From Haloactinopolyspora alba (GTDB taxonomy: Bacteria; Actinomycetota; Actinomycetes; Jiangellales; Jiangellaceae), in contig NZ_PYGE01000019.1 of assembly GCF_003014555.1 (NCBI RefSeq), positions 34,690-98,689 of the forward strand: a stretch of 64,000 bases of DNA. Reading direction: 5' to 3'. Position numbers and translations under genes: made by a program. The notes under the pieces were generated by a model. It was not told the origin of the DNA. It saw only the letters and a program-made list of their open reading frames with translations, and made no database searches. This document shows positions 32,475-42,002 of this stretch, one piece after another; position 1 is the stretch's first letter; the number at the start of each line of letters is the position of its first letter.

Positions 32475-33137
32475 CTACGCCTTCCAGATCTCCGCGGTCG
32501 CGAGGAAGGCACTGGACGACGGACGCTGTGGCGTTCCGCCGCGCACCACCGACCCAGGGAGCCGGCGCCCACGGACGTGCACGGCCGCGTCCGCACACGG
32601 GGCGAAGAGGTTGCTCAGACTGTGCACCCGGCCGCCGAGGTCGAACTCGTCGGTCTCGAACGTCCGCCGGTGCAGGACACCACGCATCCGGACGTCCACG
32701 TCGCCGGCCCGGGCGTGCATGCCCCGCCGCAGGTCGATGTCCACCCGGACGGGGCTGTACTCCACCCGTGGACGCGGCCACGGCAACCCTTCGACCTCGG
32801 GAAAGTAGCGGACGAACGCGCTTTCGAGCCACTCGGCGAGCTCGCGGTGCCGGCTCAGGACGCGGACCGAGCCGTCGTGCCACAGGACCACGGCGTTACC
32901 GGTGCCGTGGGTCGACCAGTCCACCTGCCACACCGAGGCGAACACGCTGACGTCGTCGCCGTCGAACAACCGCAGACCGGGGTTGGCCCCGACCAGCAGC
33001 ACGTCCCGGTCGGCGGGATCGGTGCCGGTCGGTGCCGCCGCGGCGGCGATCGCCGGCAGGCCCGCAGCACCGGCCAGTCCGCCGGCGCCGGCCATGACCA
33101 GCCGCCGGCGGCTCAGTGCGAGCGAATCGGATGTCAT
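32475..33137 (-). CDS. Tat-exported protein of unknown function
   Basis: A 220-residue protein with a twin-arginine signal: LALSRRRLVMAGAGGLAGAAG, followed by AIAAAAAPTG. The mature part is rich in beta-type sequence and ends in a short low-complexity tail. I see no known catalytic motif; the pattern VLLVGANPGLRLFDGDDVSVFASVWQVDWSTHGTGNAVVLWHDG suggests a small globular fold with a repeated VxVL strand. The ATG at 33137 is seven bases from AGGAGG, while the ATG at 33143 is only one base away from it, so I prefer 33137. It is divergent from the winged-helix gene at 33250. Confidence 0.6.
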   Translation of the reverse strand: MTSDSLALSRRRLVMAGAGGLAGAAGLPAIAAAAAPTGTDPADRDVLLVGANPGLRLFDGDDVSVFASVWQVDWSTHGTGNAVVLWHDGSVRVLSRHRELAEWLESAFVRYFPEVEGLPWPRPRVEYSPVRVDIDLRRGMHARAGDVDVRMRGVLHRRTFETDEFDLGGRVHSLSNLFAPCADAAVHVRGRRLPGSVVRGGTPQRPSSSAFLATAEIWKA

Positions 33138-33249
33138 CTCCATGCCTCCTGGGGTCGGGTTCGTGATGAGCGACCCGAGTGCACAGGAGGCCGACGAGTC
33201 GTGCCAACCATTCGAGCACGTTCGAAGCGTGATGCGGCACGATGAGCCG

Positions 33250-34332
33250 ATGGTGGTGCGGATACCGATGACGGCGGATGTTCTCGGACGTTCCAGGTTC
33301 GGGATCTCGCCGTGCGTCGAGGTGATGGGGTGCCTGCGAGCGACGAATCGGCACGGCCCGGTGCCGTCGCACGTGGCGCGTTGGCGCGAGCGCGCCGCGA
33401 CGGCGGTGCCGTCCTCGGATCTCGGCCTGTTGCTCGCGCTGGTCCCCACCGACGGATACGCGCCCGATCTGATGGTCCCGCCGCCCACCGCGACCGTGAT
33501 GGCGATCGAGGACGAGACGGCGTCGGTCGCCGCCACCGACCCGGACCAGGTGCGCTACCAGCTCGGCATCGCCTTCCGCGGGCAGGACGCCGCTGCTGAG
33601 GTGGCGGCGAGCTTCGGCGGAGCCGAGCAACTGGAGTTACACCGGCGGGAGATGCCGGACGTGGTGACGACGGCGCTGCGCGACGGGTACGAGCCGTTCG
33701 CCGCGCGGGTGGCGGCGGCGATCGGCACGTACTTCCACCACGTGCTCGCCCCGGACTGGGGCCGCGTGGTCGACGTGCTCTCCGCCGACATCGCGCATCG
33801 CGCCGACCGGATGGCCCAGCACGGGGCGCTGGCCCTGCTGGACGACCTGCATCCGGACCTGAGCTGGGACGGCGCGGCCGTCGTGGTGAAACGGCCGTTC
33901 GACGTCGAGGTGGACTGGGCCGGCGACGGCCTGCTGCTGATTCCCAGCGTCGCGACCGGCAGGCGCGCCTGGTTCAACGCGGAGCGCCCGACGACGCCGT
34001 CGGTGATGTATCCCGCGCGGGGGACCCAGCACCTGGCGGAGCCGATCCCGTCGCCCAAGGCCACGGACGATCTCGGGGAACTGCTCGGGCACACCCGTGC
34101 GGGCCTGCTCGCCGCACTCGCGGAGCCGCGCACCACGACCGAGCTGGGCCGTGCCTGCGCGCTGAGCGCGGCCACGGTCTCGTACCACCTCGGCATCCTG
34201 CACCGGACCGGGCTGGTGACACGCCGCCGCACCGGCAGACGCGTGGTGTACGTCCGGACCGAGCTGGCTCGATCGATCGTCCTGGGCTCCGGACCTCAGA
34301 ACGGAGGGACGTCGTCGACCGGGCCGACCTGA
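33250..34332 (+). CDS. ArsR-like winged-helix regulator with DUF5937-type N-terminal domain
   Basis: A 360-residue protein. Residues 1-270 form a large N-terminal domain found in actinobacterial winged-helix proteins (DUF5937), with FGISPCVEVMGCLRATNRHG near the start. The C-terminal part (about 285-345) is an ArsR-type helix-turn-helix: TTTELGRACALSAATVSYHLGILHRTGLVTRRRTGRRVVYV. The family is presumed to regulate transcription in response to an unknown signal. The ATG at 33250 is the best start; a GTG six bases downstream is possible. Its stop overlaps the DUF222 HNH gene on the opposite strand by 37 bases. Confidence 0.78.
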   Translation: MVVRIPMTADVLGRSRFGISPCVEVMGCLRATNRHGPVPSHVARWRERAATAVPSSDLGLLLALVPTDGYAPDLMVPPPTATVMAIEDETASVAATDPDQVRYQLGIAFRGQDAAAEVAASFGGAEQLELHRREMPDVVTTALRDGYEPFAARVAAAIGTYFHHVLAPDWGRVVDVLSADIAHRADRMAQHGALALLDDLHPDLSWDGAAVVVKRPFDVEVDWAGDGLLLIPSVATGRRAWFNAERPTTPSVMYPARGTQHLAEPIPSPKATDDLGELLGHTRAGLLAALAEPRTTTELGRACALSAATVSYHLGILHRTGLVTRRRTGRRVVYVRTELARSIVLGSGPQNGGTSSTGPT

Positions 34333-35918
34333 GTCTCGTGGATCCGGATGGTTCTGCCGGTGGGGCTGCGCCATCGGAACACTCCGGGGCTCGGCTGATC
34401 GACCCGGCAGTTCGAGCGGTGCTTGTGCCGGTGGTGACGTGTGCAGGTCAGGCCGAGATTGTGCGCGGCCGTGGGGCCCAGCGGGTAGCGCAGGGTGTGG
34501 TCGAGCTCGCTGACCTGCGCGGGTGCGTCGCACCCGGGAGCCTTGCAGGTGCGGTCGCGCAGCACGACGTGGTCGATCAGGTCCTGGGTGGGCGTGTATC
34601 GAGTGCGCCCGTGGCTGAGGACCGCGCCGGTGACGGGATGGGTGCCGACCCACCGCCAGACACCGGAGGCCGAGAGGTGCCGGGCCACGTCGGCGGGGAC
34701 CGGTCCGTAGCCCTCGAGATGGCCCGGGTGCTCGTCGAGGCCGATCAACGTGGCCAGCGGAACCGTGACGTCGACGGTGACCGGGCGGCCGTGCGTGCTG
34801 CTCATCCGCACCGCGCCGGCGCGGCCGGTGTTCAGCGCGGTCCAGGCGAGGCCGGCGAGCGTGTCGGCGCGGCGCTGGTCGGCGGTGCGGGCGCGGGCGT
34901 CGCCGCCGGCGGCATCCTGGCTCTTGAGTGACTTCTGCCCGGCGTCGAGGACGGTTTGCAGCGCCAGCGCGTCCTCGGCGGGCAGGAGCCCGTCCAGCCA
35001 CGTCATGCCGTCCTCGGCCGGGGTGAGGTGGATGTGGCGGCGCTCGGCGGCCCGACGGCGCCGTGTCTCCGCCGCTTCCGGCGCGAGCCGACACACCAGG
35101 GCTTTGACGGCGCGGCGCAGCTGCCGGGGGTTCATCCGGGCGGCTCGGTCCAGCGCGGCGGCCTCGACGGTGCGGGCGGTATCGGGGTCGAGGCGGCCGA
35201 GCTCGGACAGCACGACCTTGGCGCGGCGCTCGTCGATCTTCCCGGCGAGCAGAGCGGCGTGGGTGGCGGCGAAATCCTCGGTCAGCCGGCTGGACTCGGC
35301 GACCAACGCCTCGGCCTGCCCGGCGGTGACGTGCAGCGGCTCGACCAGCTCCAGCGCCGTGGCCGCCCGCGGCGAGGCCGGCGAGCCCGCCTGTTCGGGC
35401 GCCTCGGGCGTCACGGCCGGCCGGTGCGACAACTCGGTGACGGCCGCGGCCTGCAGGCCACGTGCCCAGGACATCAACCGCTGGCAGGCCCCTGCCACCT
35501 CACCCAGCTCGAAGTCGTCGGCCGTGCGCAGGCGAGCGAGCGCACCGGAGTCCACGGAGCCGACGGCGGGGCCGTCCGGGTCGAGCAGGCCGAGAGCATC
35601 GGCCAGCGCGGCGCCGGGGGCGAGCCCGCGCACCGTGCGCACCCACCCGCCGCCGTCGCCGCGCACCACGGCGTAGGGTTCGGCGTCGTCGGGAACCACC
35701 AGCAGCGGACTCTCGCCGGAGTCTGCCGCGGCGAGGGCGCGGCGCGCGTCGTCATCTCCGAGGTCGGCCGGCACGGCGAGCGCGCCGTCACGCTCGTCCG
35801 CCGACGGCGCCCAGGCCGCGTCCCGGGCGGCGAGATGCCGCGGAACGTCGGCCGTGCTGTCCGCCACACCGGAACCGTCGTCCGGCGCGGCGAACTCTTC
35901 GTCCTCGGACCCCAACAT
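34296..35918 (-). CDS. DUF222 and HNH endonuclease domain protein (13E12 repeat type)
   Basis: A 540-residue protein of a family that is abundant in mycobacteria and other actinomycetes. The N-terminal 80 residues are acidic and low complexity. DUF222 follows (about 100-400), including FELGEVAGACQRLMSWARGLQAAAV and LTEDFAATHAALLAGKIDERRAKVV. The C-terminal HNH domain has TCKAPGCDAPAQVSELDHTLRYPLGPT, LGLTCTRHHRHKH, with the zinc cysteines and the HNH His and Asn residues intact. The activity is likely DNA cleavage, but the role of the family is not settled. It starts just 1 bp before the upstream low-complexity region and is convergent with the regulator, overlapping by 37 bases. Confidence 0.85.
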   Translation of the reverse strand: MLGSEDEEFAAPDDGSGVADSTADVPRHLAARDAAWAPSADERDGALAVPADLGDDDARRALAAADSGESPLLVVPDDAEPYAVVRGDGGGWVRTVRGLAPGAALADALGLLDPDGPAVGSVDSGALARLRTADDFELGEVAGACQRLMSWARGLQAAAVTELSHRPAVTPEAPEQAGSPASPRAATALELVEPLHVTAGQAEALVAESSRLTEDFAATHAALLAGKIDERRAKVVLSELGRLDPDTARTVEAAALDRAARMNPRQLRRAVKALVCRLAPEAAETRRRRAAERRHIHLTPAEDGMTWLDGLLPAEDALALQTVLDAGQKSLKSQDAAGGDARARTADQRRADTLAGLAWTALNTGRAGAVRMSSTHGRPVTVDVTVPLATLIGLDEHPGHLEGYGPVPADVARHLSASGVWRWVGTHPVTGAVLSHGRTRYTPTQDLIDHVVLRDRTCKAPGCDAPAQVSELDHTLRYPLGPTAAHNLGLTCTRHHRHKHRSNCRVDQPSPGVFRWRSPTGRTIRIHETQVGPVDDVPPF

Positions 35919-36046
35919 GGACCGATCGTATCGAACACAGGTTCGAATCTCAATCGGGATCGGCCTATCGCAGTAGGGTGCACCTCACGTGCGGCCGTAC
36001 TCGCGCCGCCGCGGCAGGCATGATCCACTCTGTCCGGGCCGCCCAC

Positions 36047-36052
36047 TATGGT
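36047..36052 (+). promoter_or_regulatory. -10 element for leaderless VOC gene
   Basis: TATGGT ends seven bases before the ATG at 36059, the spacing of a leaderless start. The -35 (TCCACT, 36024-36029) is poor and no ribosome site is seen. Confidence 0.45.
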
Positions 36053-36058
36053 TCCGGC

Positions 36059-36403
36059 ATGGGAACGGTGACACAGGTGTTCTGCGGCGTGCCGGTGACG
36101 GACCGGGCGGCCGGACTCGAATGGTTCGCGACGTTCTTCGGCCGCCCGGCGGACGAGGTCGTCGGCACCGAGGCGCTCTGGCAGGTCGGCGAGACCGCAT
36201 GGGTCTTCGTCGACGAGCATCCCGAGCGGGCCGGTGGTGCGCTGATCACCCTCGGCGTGGAGGGGCTGGACGACATCCTCGGGCGTCTGGCGGACAACGG
36301 CGTGAGCCACGAACCCGTGGAGACGTACGAGAACGGCGTGCGGCACGTCGTCGTGGTGGACCCGGACGGAAACAGCCTGTCGCTGGCCGAAGCGCCGGAC
36401 TGA
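36059..36403 (+). CDS. VOC (glyoxalase/bleomycin resistance) superfamily protein
   Basis: A 114-residue single-domain protein with the beta-alpha-beta-beta-beta pattern: VFCGVPVTDRAAGLEWFATFFGRP at the start, VGETAWVFVDEHPERAGGALITLGVEGLDDILGRLADNGV in the middle and VVVVDPDGNSLSLAEAP at the end. The last motif carries the Asp-Pro-Asp-Gly-Asn turn and the Glu that often binds a metal. The single domain would act as a dimer. The ligand or reaction is not predictable. The ATG is chosen from the promoter position and the first conserved strand. Confidence 0.88.
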   Translation: MGTVTQVFCGVPVTDRAAGLEWFATFFGRPADEVVGTEALWQVGETAWVFVDEHPERAGGALITLGVEGLDDILGRLADNGVSHEPVETYENGVRHVVVVDPDGNSLSLAEAPD

Positions 36404-36437
36404 GCCGTCCGGGCCCACGCGGGACGGTCGCCGCCGA

Positions 36438-37850
36438 CTATCCCGGCAGCGCGTTCGCCGCCGCCAGGTCGCGGTACCAGTACGCCGAGTCCTTCCAGGT
36501 GCGCTGCAACGTGTCGTAGTCGACGCGGATGATGCCGAACCGGCGGTCGTAGCCGTACGCCCACTCGAAGTTGTCCAGCAGCGACCACGCGAAGTAGCCG
36601 CGGACGTCCGCGCCGGCCTCGATGGCCGCGCCGACGGCGTCGACGTGGTCGCGCAGGTAGGCCACCCGCCGCCCGTCGTGTACGGAGCCGTCGGGGGCCA
36701 CGACGTCCTCGAAGGCGGCGCCGTTCTCGGTGACCATCAACGGCTGCTCCGGGTAGGTCCGGCTCAGCCCGACCAGCAGTTCGGTCATGCCGCTGGGATC
36801 GATGTTCCAGCCCATGGCGGTGTATGGGCCCTCGGGGCGGACGAACTCGACGTCGTCGGCGCCCACCCACGGAGAGCCGGACGAGTCGCCGTGGTTGTCG
36901 GCCTCGAGCCGCTCACCGGTGCCGTCCCAGCGCCGGACCAGCGCCGTCGAGTAGTAGTTGACGCCCAGGACCTCCATCGGGATCCTCGCCGTCGCGGTGT
37001 CGCCGTCGTGCACGAACGACCAGTCCGTGACGTGCGCGGTGTCGGCGAGCAGGTCGTCCGGGTAGGCGCCGTCGAGCACCGGTCCGAGGAACGCACGGTT
37101 GGACAGCGCGTCGACCTTGCGCACGGCGTCGCGGTCGGCGTCGCTGTCCGGGTCGACCGGGCGAGTGACATGCAGGTTGAGCGTGATGGACACCCGTGCC
37201 TCGGGCAGCACCGAGCGCACCGCCCGGCCGCCGAGACCGTGCGCGAGGTTCAGGTGGTGCACCGCCGCCAGCGCGGAGTCCGGCTCGGTGCGTCCCGGCG
37301 CGTGGACGCCGGACGCGTAGCCGAGGTAGGCCGAGCACCAGGGCTCGTTCAGCGTGGTCCAGGTGTGCACCCGGTCGCCCAGCTCACGGGCCATCAGTTC
37401 GGCGTACTCGGCGAAGCGGTAGGCGGTGTCGCGCACCGGCCAGCCGCCGGCGTCCTCGAGGTCCTGCGGCAGGTCCCAGTGGTACAGCGTGACCACCGGC
37501 TGAACGCCGCGGTCGAGCAGCCCGTCGACCAGGCGCGAGTAGAACTCGACGCCCTCGCGGTTCAGCGGCCCGCGGCCGCCGGGCTGCACGCGCGGCCAGG
37601 CGATGGAGAAGCGGTAGGCCGACAGCCCCAGGTCGGCGATGTGCCCCAGATCCTCCTGCCACCGGTGGTAATGGTCGTCGGCCACGTCGCCGGTGTCGCC
37701 GTTCAACGTCCTGCCGGGCGTGTGCGAGAACGTGTCCCAGATGGACGGGCCGCGGCCGCCTTCCTTGGCCGCACCCTCGATCTGGTAAGAGGCGGTCGCC
37801 GACCCCCACACGAAGCCGTCGGGGAACGTACGTCCGTCATGAGTGCTCAT
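36438..37850 (-). CDS. GH1 beta-glucosidase
   Basis: A 470-residue glycoside hydrolase of family 1. The acid/base Glu169 lies in TLNEP, and the nucleophile Glu375 in LMVTENG. The typical N-terminus [20 protein letters not shown] is present, as is [27 protein letters not shown] near the end. No signal peptide, so it acts in the cytoplasm on imported oligosaccharides. It is the last gene of the alpha-xylosidase operon; ATG 37850 has GGAGG 11 bases upstream, while an ATG at 37868 would overlap the previous stop by one base. Together with the alpha-xylosidase it would free glucose from xyloglucan-type fragments. Confidence 0.93.
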   Translation of the reverse strand: MSTHDGRTFPDGFVWGSATASYQIEGAAKEGGRGPSIWDTFSHTPGRTLNGDTGDVADDHYHRWQEDLGHIADLGLSAYRFSIAWPRVQPGGRGPLNREGVEFYSRLVDGLLDRGVQPVVTLYHWDLPQDLEDAGGWPVRDTAYRFAEYAELMARELGDRVHTWTTLNEPWCSAYLGYASGVHAPGRTEPDSALAAVHHLNLAHGLGGRAVRSVLPEARVSITLNLHVTRPVDPDSDADRDAVRKVDALSNRAFLGPVLDGAYPDDLLADTAHVTDWSFVHDGDTATARIPMEVLGVNYYSTALVRRWDGTGERLEADNHGDSSGSPWVGADDVEFVRPEGPYTAMGWNIDPSGMTELLVGLSRTYPEQPLMVTENGAAFEDVVAPDGSVHDGRRVAYLRDHVDAVGAAIEAGADVRGYFAWSLLDNFEWAYGYDRRFGIIRVDYDTLQRTWKDSAYWYRDLAAANALPG

Positions 37851-37867
37851 GTTGGGTGAATCCTCCA

Positions 37868-40141
37868 TCACAGCGACAGCGTCAGGCTGGTCGTGCCGGG
37901 TTCGGCTTCCACGAGAGTATCGGTACCGCCGAGTCGCAGCCGCCACGGGACGTCGTCGCGGTCGGTGGTGGCCCGGACCGTCGCGCCGGAGCGGGTGACC
38001 CGGACGGTCGTCCCCCCAGTGCCCTCGGCGGCCGGGACGACCAGCGTGGAGTCGTGCCCGTCGGCCGGCTCGTGTACCAGCAGTGTGACGCCGTCGGCGT
38101 AGTCGTACTGCGGGTCGTCGTCGGTCGCGCCGAGCGGCAGCACCGTGTCCGGCCGGACGAGTACCGGCGCGCTGCCGAAACCGTGCGTCTCGCGGACCCA
38201 CCGCGGCCCGGTCACCTTCGACCCGTCCAGCAGCGACGTCCAGGTGCCGTCCGGGACGTAGTAGCTGACGTCGCCTTCCGCGGACATCACCGGCGCGACC
38301 AGGATCCGGTCGCCGAGCATGTACTGCCGGTCGAGGTAGGTGGTGGCCGGGTCGTCCGGGAACTCCAGCGCCATCGGGCGCATCATCGGCGTTCCCTGTT
38401 CGTGAGCCTCCCGGGCGACGGCGGACAGGTACGGCATCAGCCGCAGCTTCAGGGTGGTGAACCGGCGCAGCACGTCGACGGCCTCGTCGTCGAACTCCCA
38501 CGGCACCCGGTACGAGCCCGCGCCGTGCAGCCGGCTGTGCGAGGACAGCAGCCCGAACGGGACCCACCGCTTGAACACCGCCGGGTCCGGCGTGTTCTCG
38601 AACCCGCCGATGTCGTGGCTCCAGTAGCCGAACCCGGACATCGCCAGCGACAGCCCGCCGCGCAGGCTCTCCGCCATGGACGCGAAGGTGGAGTCGCAGT
38701 CGCCGCCCCAGTGCACGGGGAACTGCTGGCCGCCGGCGGTGGCCGAACGGGCGAACACCACCGCGTCGGCGCCGCCGCGCTTCTCGCGCAGCACTTCGGC
38801 GACGGTGCTGTTGTACAGCTGTGCGTAGTAGTTGTGCATCCGCTCCGGGTCGGCGCCGTCGTCCCAGACCACGTCGGTGGGGATGCGCTCGCCGAAGTCG
38901 GTCTTGAACGAGTCGACGCCCATGTCGATCAGCCGCCGCAGGTGCGACGCGTACCACTCGCGCGCCTCGGGGTTGGTGAAGTCGACCACGCCCATACCGG
39001 CCTGCCAGCGGTCCCACTGCCACACCGAGCCGTCCCTGCGCCGCAGCAGGTACCCCTTCGACGCGGCCTGGTCGAACAGCGCGGAGCGTTGCGCGATGTA
39101 CGGGTTGATCCACACGCAGGTGCGCAGGCCGCGCGCGTGCAGCCTCGCGAGCATGCCCTCGGGGTCGGGGAAGGTGCGCGGGTCCCACTCGAAGTCGCAC
39201 CAGTTGAACTCGCGCATCCAGAAGCAATCGAAGTGGAACACGCTCAGCGGGATCCGGTGCTCGGCCATGCCCTCGACGAACGAGGTCACCGTCGCCTCGT
39301 CGTAGTCGGTCGTGAACGACGTGGACAGCCACAGCCCGTACGACCACGCGGGCACCCGCGCCGGACGTCCGGTGAGCGCGGTGTAGCGGTCCAGTATGTC
39401 CTTCGGCGTCGGGCCGTGGATGACGAAGTACTCCAGTTCCTGGTCCTCGACGCTGAACTGGGTGCGCGAGACCATCTCCGAGGCGACCTCGAACGACACC
39501 CGGCCGGGGTGGTTGACGAACACCCCGTAGCCGGCGTTCGTGAGGTAGAAGGGGACGTTCTTGTACGCCTGCTCGCTGGCGGTGCCGCCGTCGTTGTTCC
39601 AGATGTCGACGACCTGGCCGTTCTTCACCAGCGGCCCGAAGCGCTCGCCGAGGCCGTAGACGACGTCACCGGGTCCCAGGTCGAGGCGCTGGACGACGTG
39701 GTGCGCGCTGTCGGACGTGGTCATGAACCCCATGCCCTTGGTGCCCGACGACGTCAGCGCCCGGCCGTCGGCGACGAAGTCGACCCGCCAGTCGTCGCCG
39801 CGGACGATCCGGGCGGTCAGCGGCCCGGAGGTGAGCTCGGCGACGTCGTCGGCCACGTGCGTCGTGACCGGCGGTGAGCCGGCGCCGGGCAGCTCGAACC
39901 GGGGCGGACGCTCGACTCCGCCGGAGTGGTGCGTGATCCGCACACCCACGACGCCGTCCATGGGGGAGGTGAACCGGATGGTCGCCAGCGGCCGGTTCAG
40001 TGTGTCGCCGCGGTGCTCGATACGCCGTGTCGGTGCGTAGACCGTCAACGACGACGGGTCCGACTCGACGTCGTAGGCCTGGGCCGGGTGCAGCGCCTCG
40101 ACTCCGGGACGCATGCCCCAGTAGCCATCGGTGAACTTCAC
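37868..40141 (-). CDS. yicI: GH31 alpha-xylosidase, YicI type
   Basis: A 757-residue family 31 glycosidase. The nucleophile Asp415 lies in [15 protein letters not shown], the sequence seen in E. coli YicI, and the probable acid/base Asp481 in HWGGDCDST. The N-terminal galactose-mutarotase-like and beta domains (about 1-330), the catalytic barrel and the C-terminal beta domains are in the usual order. YicI-type enzymes release alpha-xylosyl residues from isoprimeverose and xyloglucan oligosaccharides. The GTG start follows AAAGGA. It lies in an operon with a sugar importer and a GH1 enzyme, which supports a role inside the cell. Confidence 0.93.
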   Translation of the reverse strand: MKFTDGYWGMRPGVEALHPAQAYDVESDPSSLTVYAPTRRIEHRGDTLNRPLATIRFTSPMDGVVGVRITHHSGGVERPPRFELPGAGSPPVTTHVADDVAELTSGPLTARIVRGDDWRVDFVADGRALTSSGTKGMGFMTTSDSAHHVVQRLDLGPGDVVYGLGERFGPLVKNGQVVDIWNNDGGTASEQAYKNVPFYLTNAGYGVFVNHPGRVSFEVASEMVSRTQFSVEDQELEYFVIHGPTPKDILDRYTALTGRPARVPAWSYGLWLSTSFTTDYDEATVTSFVEGMAEHRIPLSVFHFDCFWMREFNWCDFEWDPRTFPDPEGMLARLHARGLRTCVWINPYIAQRSALFDQAASKGYLLRRRDGSVWQWDRWQAGMGVVDFTNPEAREWYASHLRRLIDMGVDSFKTDFGERIPTDVVWDDGADPERMHNYYAQLYNSTVAEVLREKRGGADAVVFARSATAGGQQFPVHWGGDCDSTFASMAESLRGGLSLAMSGFGYWSHDIGGFENTPDPAVFKRWVPFGLLSSHSRLHGAGSYRVPWEFDDEAVDVLRRFTTLKLRLMPYLSAVAREAHEQGTPMMRPMALEFPDDPATTYLDRQYMLGDRILVAPVMSAEGDVSYYVPDGTWTSLLDGSKVTGPRWVRETHGFGSAPVLVRPDTVLPLGATDDDPQYDYADGVTLLVHEPADGHDSTLVVPAAEGTGGTTVRVTRSGATVRATTDRDDVPWRLRLGGTDTLVEAEPGTTSLTLSL

Positions 40142-40170
40142 GCTCGACGTCCTTTCATTTTGACGTGTCC

Positions 40171-41070
40171 TTATTTGACGGCGCCGGCCGTGATGCCGCG
40201 GGCGAGTGTGCGCTGGAAGATCAGGAAGAAGGCGATGGCCGGGACGATGCCGAGCAGAGCGGCCGCGCTGGTCGTCGTCGCGTCCATCATCCGCTGTCCC
40301 TGCAGCACACCCAGGGCGACCGGAACCGTCTGGTTGTCGTTGGAGATCAGGAACACCAGCGGGATGAAGAACTCGTTCCACGTCCAGATGAAGAAGAAGA
40401 TCATCAACACCGACAGCGTCGGCCGGCTGATCGGGAAGATGATCCGCCACAGCGTCTGCCACTTGCTCGCGCCGTCCAGGGCCGAGGCTTCGAGGATCTC
40501 CTTCGGGAACGTGCCGAACACCGACGACAGCAGGTACGTGCCGAACGCGCTCTGGATCACCGTGAAGATGATGATCACGGCGAGCTGGGTGTCGTAGAGC
40601 CCCACCTCGCGGGCGATGTAGTACAGCGGGTAGATCAGCACTTCCTGCGGCAGCATGTTCGCCATCAGGAACAGCACGACGATCGCCAGCCGGCCCTTCA
40701 CCCGCCCGATCCCCAGCGCGTAGGCGTTGAACAGGGACACGAGCACGCCGAGCACGGCGACCGAACCGGCGATCATGAACGAGTTCCAGAGCTTCCGGCC
40801 GAAGTTCACCCGGTTCCAGAAGTCGATCATCCCGCTGGTGAAGATCTCGGTGGGCAGCGCCAGCGGGCCGCCGGCGCTGTAGTCCGCGGGCGACTTGAAC
40901 GCGTTGAGCACGATGACGCCGAACGGGAACAGCATCACCACGGCGCCGGCGATGAGAGCCGCCAGCACGATCCATCGCGCGGCACCGCGGTGGTGCCGGT
41001 CGCGGTTGCGCCGGGTAGTGGGCGGGTCGGTCGTCGGAGCCGGCTGCGAGGTGCGGGTCACGGTGGTCAC
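40171..41070 (-). CDS. ABC sugar transporter permease, MalG type
   Basis: A 299-residue permease with six helices. A charged N-terminus (about 1-33, TTRRNRDRHHRG) precedes the first helix. The EAA loop is EILEASALDGASKWQTLWRIIFPI, and the end is LARGITAGAVK. This is the second permease, equivalent to MalG, for the oligosaccharide importer encoded by the same operon. Its start overlaps the stop of the first permease by four bases. The alpha-xylosidase gene follows after 29 bp, which may hold a translation-start signal (AAAGGA) but no promoter that I can see. Confidence 0.9.
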   Translation of the reverse strand: MTTVTRTSQPAPTTDPPTTRRNRDRHHRGAARWIVLAALIAGAVVMLFPFGVIVLNAFKSPADYSAGGPLALPTEIFTSGMIDFWNRVNFGRKLWNSFMIAGSVAVLGVLVSLFNAYALGIGRVKGRLAIVVLFLMANMLPQEVLIYPLYYIAREVGLYDTQLAVIIIFTVIQSAFGTYLLSSVFGTFPKEILEASALDGASKWQTLWRIIFPISRPTLSVLMIFFFIWTWNEFFIPLVFLISNDNQTVPVALGVLQGQRMMDATTTSAAALLGIVPAIAFFLIFQRTLARGITAGAVK

Positions 41071-41990
41071 CGGCGCTCCTTCCGTTCGCTCGCCGCCTGG
41101 AATCGGATGAAGACGATGCTCAGCGCGATGATGATCAGGGTGAGAACGGTGGCGATGGCGGCGCCGTAGCCGACGTCCGCGCGCTCGAAGAAGTTCTGGT
41201 AGGCGAAGTACGACGGCACGTTGGTGGCGTCACCGGGGCCGCCCCTGGTCAGCACGAAGATCGGCCCGAACACCTTCATGGCGGCGATGGTGCAGGTGAG
41301 CGCGACGACGAAGGTCTCGGGACGGATCTGCGGGATGGTGATGGCGCGGAACCGCCGGAACCAGCCGGCGCCGTCGATCTCGGCGGCCTCGTGCAGCTGC
41401 GGGTCCACCCGCTGCAGCGCCGCCATGAAGATCACGACCGGATAGCCGATCTGGACCCACACCATGATCGCCATGACGCTCGGCAGTGCGGTGCCGGGGT
41501 CGCCGAGCCAGTTCTGGGCGAACTCGCCCAGTCCCACGGCTTCGAGCAGCGTGTTGAGAGCGCCGTTCTCGGGCCGCAGGATCCAGCCCCACACGATCCC
41601 GGCGACGGCGACCGGGACGATCTGCGGCAGGTAGAACAGCGCCCGCAGGGTGCTGGCGCTCTTGCCGCCGAACCGCTTGCCGATGACGTCGAACAACGCG
41701 GACGCGAGCAGCAGCCCGATCAGCGTCGGCGCCACGACCATCGCGACGATCATGGCAACGGAGTTGCGGAACGACGCCCAGAACGCGTCGTCGGCGAACA
41801 GCTCGGTGTAGTTCTCCAGGCCGATCCAGCTGATCTCGCCGACGCCGGGCCACTCGGTGAAGCTCAGCGCCACGTTCATCACGAACGGGATGACGATGAC
41901 CGCGAGGAACAGCACCCCGCCCGGCAGCAGGTAGATCCAGTACCCCCGCCGCCGGGCGTCGACGCGGGCGGGTGTCGAGGTGGTGGCCAT
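41067..41990 (-). CDS. ABC sugar transporter permease, MalF type
   Basis: A 307-residue permease with six helices after a short basic N-terminus. The EAA loop QLHEAAEIDGAGWFRRFRAITIPQI lies near residue 205, and TRGGPGDATNVPSYFAYQNFFER follows, as is typical for MalF-like subunits. The start is 12 bases after the binding protein stop. No ATPase is encoded in the operon, so a general ATPase such as MsiK must energise it. Confidence 0.9.
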   Translation of the reverse strand: MATTSTPARVDARRRGYWIYLLPGGVLFLAVIVIPFVMNVALSFTEWPGVGEISWIGLENYTELFADDAFWASFRNSVAMIVAMVVAPTLIGLLLASALFDVIGKRFGGKSASTLRALFYLPQIVPVAVAGIVWGWILRPENGALNTLLEAVGLGEFAQNWLGDPGTALPSVMAIMVWVQIGYPVVIFMAALQRVDPQLHEAAEIDGAGWFRRFRAITIPQIRPETFVVALTCTIAAMKVFGPIFVLTRGGPGDATNVPSYFAYQNFFERADVGYGAAIATVLTLIIIALSIVFIRFQAASERKERR

Positions 41991-42002
41991 GGCCGTGCCG
42001 GC

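Noticed and set aside
37856..39877. Plus-strand open frame of 673 codons
   Set aside because: Antisense to the YicI-type gene, whose active-site motifs are intact.
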